Origin: Haliscomenobacter sp033763495
Lineage (GTDB): Bacteria > Bacteroidota > Bacteroidia > Chitinophagales > Saprospiraceae
Direction: 5' to 3'
DNA: 64,000 nt
NCBI RefSeq assembly: GCF_033763495.1
Contig: NZ_JANRKL010000062.1
Span: 1 to 64,000, forward strand
The translations under genes were made by a program, and so were the position numbers. Below, piece after piece: positions 9,312-17,500 of the stretch (positions are counted from its first letter, which is position 1; each line of letters opens with the position of its first letter). Below the pieces are notes generated by a model. That model was not told the origin of the DNA. It did not search any database and worked only from the letters and a program-made list of their open reading frames with translations.

Positions 9312-10286
9312 ATGGACTATCAATACAAAAACCTGCAATCTCTTGTAGCAGAATTCAGAAACAGAGGTAAGGCGTCAAAAGGATTTAATCACCTCATTCC
9401 ATTGATTGCTAACCAGGAAATCGATAAACTCGACTATTTGTTAAGATACCATGATCCTATATCTGTTTATAAAGAAGAATTAATTAAACGATTTGAAATT
9501 GACACTTTGATTGAATTTTACAATCTGTTGTTAATTGCTGCTTTAACAGGCTATATACCTAATGATTTTACGCCGGAACTGAGAAATGAAATTGTGACGA
9601 TTTTAAACCATAAGTCTGTAAAAACTTACTACGAAGTAAATTATCCAGATTTGATAATTTCGTGCACATCGTGCTATGTTGCAAATAAAAAATGGTTTGA
9701 ACCACAAGATTCTCCTAAAATTCAACTACTATTCAATCAGTTTGCATCTCTAAATAGAGCCATAAAAAACGATGAAGATATTGAAAGGTTTCTAGGAATG
9801 CTGGACTTTGTACTGTATGGTGAAAATGGCCTTAATCAATTAAAAGCGACACTCTTATCGGTTGAAAAGACTAGAGAAATTCTCAATAACAGTCCTGAGT
9901 CAAATATAAGTATGGGGATCAGAGGATTTATTAAATATGCTGGGTTTATGGGGCAACTAAGAGAGTTAATGCAGTCAGCAGAGGGCCACCTATTGATCCA
10001 GTCAGGAATGTGGCTATTTCATGGGTATTACTTAAACCGCTTGAATATACAGATGAAATCTTTTTTTGATGAAGTTTTTGAAAACATTAAAAAATCACTA
10101 ATTGATACCAGATATGATGTTTTAAAGGATCAACAACTAAATATAAATACAGAAGAAGCTTACATGGATAAGGAAGTGATAGAACATTTGAATGCATCCC
10201 TTAATGATGCTAGAGATGATGCTGAATATATTTTAAATATTAAATGGGCCAAACCTTTTGAAGATTATTTTTTTAATACAAAATAA
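9312..10286 (+). CDS. Hypothetical protein paired with the hydrolase
   Basis: I do not recognise this 324-residue protein. It is rich in lysine, asparagine and isoleucine, appears almost entirely helical, and has no signal peptide or clear membrane segment. The ATG at 9312 (MDYQYKNLQ) is preferred to an in-frame start at 9276, which would overlap the hydrolase. The 10-bp spacing and shared low GC content indicate an operon with the hydrolase. A central region (NISMGIRGFIKYAGFMGQL) contains the only glycine-rich stretch. A partner or immunity-like role for the hydrolase is possible, but nothing in the sequence proves it. Confidence 0.75.
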   Translation: MDYQYKNLQSLVAEFRNRGKASKGFNHLIPLIANQEIDKLDYLLRYHDPISVYKEELIKRFEIDTLIEFYNLLLIAALTGYIPNDFTPELRNEIVTILNHKSVKTYYEVNYPDLIISCTSCYVANKKWFEPQDSPKIQLLFNQFASLNRAIKNDEDIERFLGMLDFVLYGENGLNQLKATLLSVEKTREILNNSPESNISMGIRGFIKYAGFMGQLRELMQSAEGHLLIQSGMWLFHGYYLNRLNIQMKSFFDEVFENIKKSLIDTRYDVLKDQQLNINTEEAYMDKEVIEHLNASLNDARDDAEYILNIKWAKPFEDYFFNTK

Positions 10287-10290
10287 AACG

Positions 10291-10328
10291 CACTACTGGA
10301 CGAGCAATATAATACACGTCCAATAGTG
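10291..10328. terminator. Hairpin between convergent genes
   Basis: CACTACTGGACG (10291-10302) pairs with CGTCCAATAGTG (10317-10328) with one mismatch, around a 14-nt AT-rich loop. It lies just after the stop of the AT-rich pair and before the stop of the convergent GH125 gene, so it probably ends transcription from one or both sides. There is no long U-tract. Confidence 0.55.
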
Positions 10329-10383
10329 GGGTGAAAAATCAAAATTTTAGCCAATTATAGGAAATAACCAAAATTTTCGGTAT

Positions 10384-11820
10384 TTAAATTGTTTTATTCG
10401 CCAATATCGCTGGATACTTCGCACTGGTATGCATTACCAATTCCCCAAAAAGCGTATTCGCCCAAGCAAACCACTTCCGCGTAAAATTACTCGCATCATC
10501 CTTGTGAAAGGCCTCGTGCATGAAGCCTGTACCCCCGTGGGTAAGTTTTAAGTTGTGCAAACATTGCCTTACCTCCGCTTCATTGTTGGAAGTCAGGCCG
10601 CGCATGGTGATGCTCAAAGGCCAAATCATGTTCATCCCGGCATGTGGCCCGCCAATGCCCTCGGCTGCTTTTCCTTTGAAAAAGAAAGGATTGTTAGTCG
10701 ACAACAAGTACTTACGGGTGTTTTGGTACACGACATCGCTGTTTTTGACCGCACCCAGATAGGGTAGGGACAAAAGGCTGGGAACGTTGGCATCGTCCAT
10801 CAGGTTGAAGCTGCCAAAACCATTGACCTCGTATGCATACAGCCGCCCATACGTTTGGTGGTTGATGATGGCATGTTGTTGCAGCGCTTTTTCAACTTCC
10901 ATGGCCAGGGCGGTACATTTCAAAGCAAGTGCGGCATTGTTGAGCACTTTATTCAACAACTCGGCAGCCTGACGTAAAGACACTACTGCAAAGAAATTCG
11001 CTGGAATAAGGAATGGATAAATGGTCGCGTCATCGCTAGGGCGGAAGACCGAACAAATTAAGCCTACTGGTTTCACCGGATAACCATAACCAGAAAGTGG
11101 GACCCCATCGGTAGCCCAGTAGGTGTTGCGTTGGAAGGTATAGGGGCCATTGCCCTCTTTGCGTTGCTGCTCTTTGAAAGTTTGCAGGGTCATTTCGATG
11201 GTCCGAACCCAATCGGCGTCAAAAACACTGGTGTCTCCGGTCGTTTTGTGGTAGTGATAAGCCAGGCGAATAGGATAGCATAAGGAATCGATCTCCCATT
11301 TGCGCTCGTGGATGCCAGGCTTCATCGTGGTATAGTCCTTTTTCCATTCACTTTCCTTGTTCACATCTTTGTAAAAAGCGTTGGCGTAAGGATCGAGGAT
11401 GATGCATTTTTTTTGCCGATTGATGACGCCAGCGATCAGCTCTTGTAGCGCCTTGTCTTCCTTGATTAAGGGCAAATAAGGCCAGACCTGAGCAGTGCTA
11501 TCGCGCAACCACATGGCATCGATGTCGCCAGTGATGACGTAGGTGTCTGGTTTGCCATCGATGATTTCGAATTCAATGGTGGTATCAAGGGTATTGGGAA
11601 AACAGTTTTCAAACAACCAGGCCAGCTCAGGATCAGCGATTTGTTTTTTTAAGCGATCAATGGTCGCTTCGACGGCTTTGCTGCTGAATTTTCGCTCAGC
11701 CAGGACAGGCCTTTTGCTCTCAAAACTAGGGGTATTCCAAGCCAAGGCGGGAGCTTGATTCAACAGAACCCCAGTGCTCAACAAACCGGCTTGTTGGATG
11801 AATTTTCTTCTGGATTGCAT
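10384..11820 (-). CDS. Glycoside hydrolase family 125, exo-alpha-1,6-mannosidase-like
   Basis: This 478-residue exported protein matches GH125 (formerly DUF1237), whose studied members are exo-acting alpha-1,6-mannosidases. The N-terminus has a twin-arginine type signal (SRRKFIQQAGLLSTG), so it may be exported folded. Family patterns include the segment with ITGDIDAMWLRDSTAQVWPY, WEIDSLCYPIRLAY, FRPSDDATIYPFLIPANFF and GPHAGMNMIWPLSI. The length fits the family. The gene is alone, not inside the SusC/SusD locus about 9 kb away, and runs divergently from folD. Trimming of alpha-mannan or N-glycan-like chains is the likely role, by homology only. Confidence 0.9.
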   Translation of the reverse strand: MQSRRKFIQQAGLLSTGVLLNQAPALAWNTPSFESKRPVLAERKFSSKAVEATIDRLKKQIADPELAWLFENCFPNTLDTTIEFEIIDGKPDTYVITGDIDAMWLRDSTAQVWPYLPLIKEDKALQELIAGVINRQKKCIILDPYANAFYKDVNKESEWKKDYTTMKPGIHERKWEIDSLCYPIRLAYHYHKTTGDTSVFDADWVRTIEMTLQTFKEQQRKEGNGPYTFQRNTYWATDGVPLSGYGYPVKPVGLICSVFRPSDDATIYPFLIPANFFAVVSLRQAAELLNKVLNNAALALKCTALAMEVEKALQQHAIINHQTYGRLYAYEVNGFGSFNLMDDANVPSLLSLPYLGAVKNSDVVYQNTRKYLLSTNNPFFFKGKAAEGIGGPHAGMNMIWPLSITMRGLTSNNEAEVRQCLHNLKLTHGGTGFMHEAFHKDDASNFTRKWFAWANTLFGELVMHTSAKYPAILANKTI

Positions 11821-11927
11821 GATTGAAGCGATTTAGCCCCCAAGATAAGGCAGTGGTGATGAAAGTGATTTTTTCTCTGCTACGATTTTTTTCTTGCACT
11901 AAAGGAACTCCTTCCAACAAAGACTTG

Positions 11928-11935
11928 TACTTTTG
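11928..11935 (+). promoter_or_regulatory. Bacteroidota -7 element before folD
   Basis: TACTTTTG matches the TAnnTTTG consensus and lies 24 bp before the folD ATG, so transcription should begin near 11942. No clear -33 TTG was found at the usual distance. Confidence 0.4.
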
Positions 11936-11958
11936 ACTTTTTAAACCAATCATCAACA

Positions 11959-12837
11959 ATGGCAATTCTTGACGGGAAACAATTGGCCCAAACCATCAAA
12001 GCGGAACTCCGCAAAGAAGTAGAACAGATCAAAACCCAAGGCGGCAAAATTCCCCATTTGGTCGCTGTTTTGATCGGTGACAATCCAGCCAGCCAGGCCT
12101 ATGTGCGCAATAAAGTTCGCTCCTGTGAAGAAGTAGGTTTTTTATCCACTTTGATTCATCGCCCGGCGGACACTTCAGAAAAAGAATTGCTTGAAATTGT
12201 AGAACAGCTCAACGGCGACAATTCAGTTGATGGATTCATCGTACAATTGCCTCTACCAAAACACATTGATGAGCACAAGGTGACTTTAGCCATAGAGCCA
12301 CGCAAGGATGTGGATGGTTTTCATCCAGTCAACTTCGGAAGAATGGCACAAGGACTTCCCTGTTATTTGCCAGCAACGCCCATGGGAATCCTGGAAATAT
12401 TAAAGCGTTACGACATTCCAACTTCGGGCAAAGAAGTGGTGGTGGTAGGACGCAGTAACATTGTAGGAACCCCGATCAGCATCTTATTGTCGCGCAAAGG
12501 TTATCCCGGCGACGCTACTGTAACGGTTTGCCACAGCCGTACGGTTGATTTGGCTGCGCATACCCGCAAGGCTGATATTTTGATCGCGGCCATCGGGGCA
12601 CCCGAATTTGTGAAGGGAGATATGGTTAAAGAGGGCGCCGTCATCATTGATGTAGGCATCAACCGGGTGGAAGATCCAACATCCAAATCGGGCTACAAAC
12701 TCGTAGGAGATGTAGATTATGCAGCAGTTGCGCCCAAGGCCGCTTGGATTACCCCGGTACCTGGCGGCGTAGGTCAATTGACGGTAGTCGCCTTGTTGAT
12801 CAATACGCTGAAGTCTGCCCGGAACGAGGTATACTAA
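11959..12837 (+). CDS. folD: Methylenetetrahydrofolate dehydrogenase/cyclohydrolase
   Basis: This 292-residue bifunctional enzyme interconverts 5,10-methylene-, methenyl- and 10-formyl-tetrahydrofolate with NADP, feeding purine and formyl-methionine synthesis. Typical segments are VLIGDNPASQAYVRNK, VDGFIVQLPLPKHI, KDVDGFHPVNFG, the nucleotide-binding loop VVVGRSNIVGTPISILL and the C-terminal PVPGGVGQLTVVALLINT. The length is normal. The gene runs divergently from the GH125 gene. It is followed by hairpin repeats and then by the DinB-like gene, which may be read from the same transcript if the hairpins do not terminate it. Confidence 0.96.
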   Translation: MAILDGKQLAQTIKAELRKEVEQIKTQGGKIPHLVAVLIGDNPASQAYVRNKVRSCEEVGFLSTLIHRPADTSEKELLEIVEQLNGDNSVDGFIVQLPLPKHIDEHKVTLAIEPRKDVDGFHPVNFGRMAQGLPCYLPATPMGILEILKRYDIPTSGKEVVVVGRSNIVGTPISILLSRKGYPGDATVTVCHSRTVDLAAHTRKADILIAAIGAPEFVKGDMVKEGAVIIDVGINRVEDPTSKSGYKLVGDVDYAAVAPKAAWITPVPGGVGQLTVVALLINTLKSARNEVY

Positions 12838-12915
12838 GAAGAAAAGATGTGAGTGTGAGGTGTGAAAGTGTGGGTGTGACAAAACCACTTTTCATTCCTC
12901 CCGGAACTAAGCCAA

Positions 12916-12997
12916 CCCAAGGATTTATCCGTGGGAGGCCACCCAAAACATCAGCCCACGAATTTATTCGTGGGGAAGCCGCGGGTATATCCGTGGG
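12916..12997. repeat. Three 20-nt hairpin repeats with TTTA-type loops
   Basis: Copies lie at 12916-12935 (CCCAAGGATTTATCCGTGGG, one mismatch), 12955-12974 (CCCACGAATTTATTCGTGGG, perfect 8-bp stem, TTTA loop) and about 12979-12996 (a diverged copy with a TATA loop). The same perfect unit appears twice near 39.9 kb. The cluster separates folD from the DinB-like gene. It is read through by an in-frame extension of the latter, which explains the repetitive residues seen if that longer frame is used. Confidence 0.8.
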
Positions 12998-13010
12998 AAA
13001 AAGCACAAAA

Positions 13011-13520
13011 ATGAACGGAAAAGAAGGCATTATCAACATCGTCAATCAAATCAATGGGATCCTGACTAGCATTGAGGATCAGCTCTACAAAGCTCCTCTG
13101 GCCATTTACAACGGATCTTCGATTGGCCAGCACTTTCGGCACATTTACGATTTTTTTCGTTGTTTGGCTCGTGGCGCATCCCAACATACCGTCGACTACG
13201 CCCAACGCGACCGTGATGTGCGTATTGAGCAGGATCCATTGTTTGCCATGAGTGCGTTTGTACAAGAACTAGAATCCTTGTTGACGCTCGAAGAGTACAC
13301 ACCAGTGAGGGTGCGTGGAGATTTTTCCACGCAAAACAACGCAGCCCGTCCCGAATATCCATCCTCTATAGGCCGCGAAATCACCTTTTTACACGATCAT
13401 GCAGTGCATCATTTGGCAATCATTAAAATTGGTTTACAAATGGAAGCACCAGAATTGATCAAAGACCATACCTTTGGGGTTGCTCCTTCAACGGTAAAAT
13501 TCCGCCAGCAAGAAGCCTAA
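13011..13520 (+). CDS. DinB-like four-helix protein
   Basis: This 169-residue protein resembles the DinB/YfiT-type helical bundle family, often metal-binding and of unclear cellular role. The histidines expected for a metal site are present: H41 in SIGQHFRHIYDFF and the pair in FLHDHAVHHLAIIKIG. The true start is the ATG at 13011 (MNGKEGI). An open frame extends upstream to 12744, but that part is encoded by hairpin repeats and by the folD end, so it is not protein-coding. prmA follows after 19 bp, so the two may be co-transcribed. Confidence 0.75.
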   Translation: MNGKEGIINIVNQINGILTSIEDQLYKAPLAIYNGSSIGQHFRHIYDFFRCLARGASQHTVDYAQRDRDVRIEQDPLFAMSAFVQELESLLTLEEYTPVRVRGDFSTQNNAARPEYPSSIGREITFLHDHAVHHLAIIKIGLQMEAPELIKDHTFGVAPSTVKFRQQEA

Positions 13521-13539
13521 TCCTCTTTCAATAGTTCCA

Positions 13540-14382
13540 ATGAATTATTTACAATACACCTTTCCTGCCTCAGCAGAGCTGCAAGAAATTTTGGTAGCCC
13601 TGTTGGGTGAACTTCCTTTTGACACTTTTGAAGAAGGCAGCGAGGCCCTACAAGCCTTTGTGCCTTTACCTGCGGATGTGGATGCATTCAGCAGCGAAGT
13701 GCAGGAGATTGTAGCTCCCCTCGGCCTTGATTTTTCAGTAGAGGAAATACCCTATCAAAACTGGAACAGCATCTGGGAGTCCAACTTTCAACCCATTACT
13801 GTAGGCAATTTTTGTGGCGTTCGAGCCGACTTCCATGAACCAATGCAGGGGGTCGAACACGAGATCATCATCAACCCCAAAATGGCTTTCGGTACCGGGC
13901 ACCACGAAACGACCCATATGGTAATGCAGTTGATGGCTGATCTTGATTTTCAGGATAAATACGTATTTGATTTTGGCTGTGGCACCGGGATTTTAGCCAT
14001 TTTGGCCGCCAAATTGGGTGCACGATTAATCGATGCCGTGGACATTGAGCCACCATCCTATGAAAATACCCTGGAAAACGCGAAAATTAACGGAGTGTCG
14101 GGAGCTATACATGCACTTTTGGGCGATCTGAGCGTTGTAGATGGAAACGGTTACGATATTATTTTAGCCAATATCAACCGAGGTGTAATTTTGGAGGCTT
14201 TTCCAACGTTACATCAAAAACTCAAACAAGGCGGTATTTTGCTCATTTCCGGGATTCTTAAGACAGATCGGGAATTGGTCGAAGCGGAAGCACGCCAACA
14301 TGGTTTTTCTCTGGTACAATCTTTAGAGAGAGGCAATTGGTTGGCAATTAAGAGTTTAGGGGTTGAGGAGTTGAGAAGTTGA
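13540..14382 (+). CDS. prmA: Ribosomal protein L11 methyltransferase
   Basis: This 280-residue enzyme methylates ribosomal protein L11 with S-adenosylmethionine. The N-terminal substrate-binding half contains NWNSIWESNFQPI. The SAM-binding core has AFGTGHHETTHMVMQLM, DFGCGTGILAILAAKLGA and the catalytic-region motif ILANINRGVI. The length is near that of Bacteroidota homologues. The final residues (GVEELRS and the stop) are encoded by the left arm of an inverted repeat, so the natural C-terminus has been altered by repeat invasion. This should not affect the catalytic core. Confidence 0.93.
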   Translation: MNYLQYTFPASAELQEILVALLGELPFDTFEEGSEALQAFVPLPADVDAFSSEVQEIVAPLGLDFSVEEIPYQNWNSIWESNFQPITVGNFCGVRADFHEPMQGVEHEIIINPKMAFGTGHHETTHMVMQLMADLDFQDKYVFDFGCGTGILAILAAKLGARLIDAVDIEPPSYENTLENAKINGVSGAIHALLGDLSVVDGNGYDIILANINRGVILEAFPTLHQKLKQGGILLISGILKTDRELVEAEARQHGFSLVQSLERGNWLAIKSLGVEELRS

Positions 14383-14490
14383 GACTGCCGCTAGTAACGT
14401 TAATCTTGTCGCTCGTGGCAGCCTCAACTTCTCAACCCCTCAATCCTCTCAACTTCTCAAGCTTTCTCAATTGCCCAATCCCTCAACTTT
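14359..14490. repeat. Inverted repeat of the GTTGAGRAG family
   Basis: Segment 14368-14389 (GAGTTGAGAAGTTGAG then ACTGCC) is the inverse of 14417-14438 (GGCAGCC then CTCAACTTCTCAAC), with one or two mismatches. More CTCAACTTCTCAA copies follow up to about 14490. It covers the end of prmA and the leader of the next gene. The arms match similar elements at 20.05, 34.43 and 41.48 kb. Confidence 0.75.
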
Positions 14491-14511
14491 TTCCCGGGCA
14501 AACACGGTTTC

Positions 14512-17500
14512 ATGAAAATCTTTTTTCGCCACTCGATTGCCACCCTTTTTTTCCTGGGCTTTTGCCTGGCGCTCTTTGCACAACGACCAGAAAAATTTGC
14601 GGTAGAAACACCCGAATTTTTGTCCCAACTTGGGGCATTCATGTCCTCTTCAAAAAATGAGGTCCTGGAAAAAACCTACAAAGAATTTGATGGAATTTTC
14701 CGGGCTGGAAGTTTCAGCACCGTGGAAGGAGAGCGGGTGATTCGCACTTGTAATTACATGCTTACCAGGCGACTCAGCCCCAATCCACATTTTCAGGCTT
14801 ACCTCAATGCCTTGATGGCTTTCAAAGGAACCATGCCCGATGAGCAGAAATTTGGAGAATGGCACCTCATTCTTGATTCCCTGCTTTTATCAGGAAACCA
14901 TCAGACTACCCAGTTCAGCGACTATATTTCGTTTTCCACCCAGTTTTTTAAAAATAAAGCTTTTAATAAAGCCGAACCAGCAAGTACGGTTTGGAAAATT
15001 TACTCAGATAAAATCCATCTTCGTTACAAAAACAAGCAGCCCTATCTGATGATGGAGGAAGGGAACCTAGTGGCATCGCGTAAAAACGACTCCATTCGTT
15101 TGGCCAATACCAGTGGGACCTATTACCCGCTAAAGGGAGAATGGGTTGGGAAAGGTGGCCAGGTCGGGTGGCAAAGGGTTGGGTTGGACTCCACAGTAAT
15201 AACCGAATTGGGTAACTACAAACTGGACGTCAACAAAGGCCTTTACGAAACCGATCAGGCATATTTGGTTTACCCACAATACTTTGGTAATCAAAAGATT
15301 CCCGGCCAGTTCAGCGATAAAGTGTCCACCGATGGTCAAGGCTCCTACCCCCGGTTCAATTCGGCGAATAAGGATATGGAAATCAAAAACTTCGCCGATG
15401 GAGTTCGCTTCAGGGGAGGTTTCAACCTGGAAGGGACTACAATTTATGGAACGGGTTCGGGTAATCGGAGGGCCATTCTGGAGATCTACGATAAAAAGAA
15501 CCAGCGTATTTTTAAAGGAACTGCCCGGCGTTTCTCGGTGCGTCGAGGACAACAAATTGGAGGTGAAGGGGTAGAATCCGTGTTTTATTACAAAAAGGAT
15601 TCACTTTATCACCCTTCGGTTAACTTTCGTTACACCATCAAAGATCAGGTCTTGCATTTGTACCGGGGTGAGCGGGGCAGCGACCGAAATCCTTTTTTTA
15701 GCTCCAATCACCAAATCAATTTCGACGCAGACAATTTTAAAGCTTACCTGGCCAAGGATTCGGTGGTGATTGGAGATCGGTCTGTGAGTTTCGCGCGCAA
15801 AGAGCCGGTCAAGTTTGAGTCCTTACAGTATTTCAATAAGAAGGATTATGACCAATTGCAAAGCATTTCTACTTCTAATCCATTGGCTAAATTGAAACAA
15901 TTGACGGATGAAATCGGGGTTAAAGACATTTACGCCGATGAATATGCCCGAAAGCTTAATCCAACCTTTAAGGTAGAAAACATCACTTCCCTGATTTATG
16001 ATTTGGTAGGGCAGGGATTCATCCGGTATGATGCCGATAGTTTGCTCATTCATGTCCAGGATAAAGTACAACACTACTACAATTCTTACATGCAACGTTC
16101 GGATTATGACCAATTGCGGATTTTATCCAAAACCGACAGTGCAAATGCCACTTTGAACCTAAAAGACAATTCGATTCGGATAATTGGGGTAAAATGGCTT
16201 GAATTCAGTCGTTTGCAGCAAGTAGGTGTACTACCAGACAGCTCCACCATTGTGATGCGCCAAAACCGGGACATCGACTCCAAAGGTCTGCTCAAAGCGG
16301 GATTCAGCGAATTGCGGAGCAATAAACTACATTTTGATTACGGCAAGTTTTCGGTGAGTAGTGATTCCTTCAAATATTGGCGTTTGTTTGTGCCCGATAA
16401 ATTGCCCAAGACGCATAAAATGGAGGAAATCAACCCATTTGCATTGACTTCCGACATTGAGAATTTCAAAGCTACCCTGATCATCGATGCTGAAGGGAAC
16501 CGCAGTGGCAAAAACGATGTCCCCATTTTCCCCAACCTCAACAGCCGATCTGCCAGCTATGTCTATTATGACGGTAAATATTACGATGGCAAAAAAAATC
16601 CCTTTGTCAAGGATACTTTGTACAAACGTGATTCTTTTTATTTTGAACTAAAACCTTTCTTTTTCAATAGTTTGGACAATTACGTCAAGGAAATGGTCAA
16701 CTTCCGGGGCAAATTGGTTTCCGCCCAAATTTTCCCGGACTTTGAAGAAACCCTCAAAGTGCGGGAGCATGATTATTCCCTCGGATTTTTGCACAAAACA
16801 CCGGAAAAAGGTTACCCGGTTTACAAAGTTAAAGGGCGTTTTGCTGGTGAACTTGATCTGAGCAACAAAGGGCTTTGGGGCAAAGGCAAAATTCAATACC
16901 TGGGGGCAACCCTGGAATCTGAGGATGTACACTTTTTGCCCAAACTGATGACCGCCGGAGCCAAAGACTTTGACCTGGCCGAAAAGCGCAGCAAGGAGGA
17001 AGAAGTTCCCCAGGTGCATGGCGAATTAGTACGCCTGAACTGGAAACCTTACCGCGATAGCATGTATGTGCGTTCAGAAAAGAACGCCTTTCAGATTTTT
17101 AAAACTGGTGAACACACTTTGACCGGTACCCTGGCACTGACGCCAGGTGGTTTGAAAGGCAATGGTCTGCTGGACTGGCCACAAGCTGCTCTGAGTTCCA
17201 AGCAGTTTAACTTTGGGGCATTTTCAGCTAAAGCAGACACCACTGCCTTGAAAATCAAAGCAGAAGAAGCAGGTGCAATTGCCATCCAATCAGACCGTCT
17301 GCGCAGTGACGTAGATTTTGACAAACAACTTGGTCGCTTCAAAGCCCTTGACGAGTACCTCGAAACCAAACTGCCCCTCAACCAATACGTGACTTCCATG
17401 AACGAATTCATCTGGGAAATGAACAACTCGATGATTCGTTTTAAATCGGACTCGACCAAAATGGGCACCTTTACCTCCGTGCATCCTGATCAGGATTCTC

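Noticed and set aside
8507..10286. Named anti-phage defence system
   Set aside because: Neither protein shows a family that is known from defence; only base composition and pairing suggest an accessory role.
12744..13010. 89-codon N-terminal extension of the DinB-like protein
   Set aside because: It overlaps the end of folD and is encoded by hairpin repeats; the family pattern begins at 13011.
14379..14660. 93-codon frame after prmA
   Set aside because: It is mostly the inverted-repeat arm and the out-of-frame start of the large exported protein.
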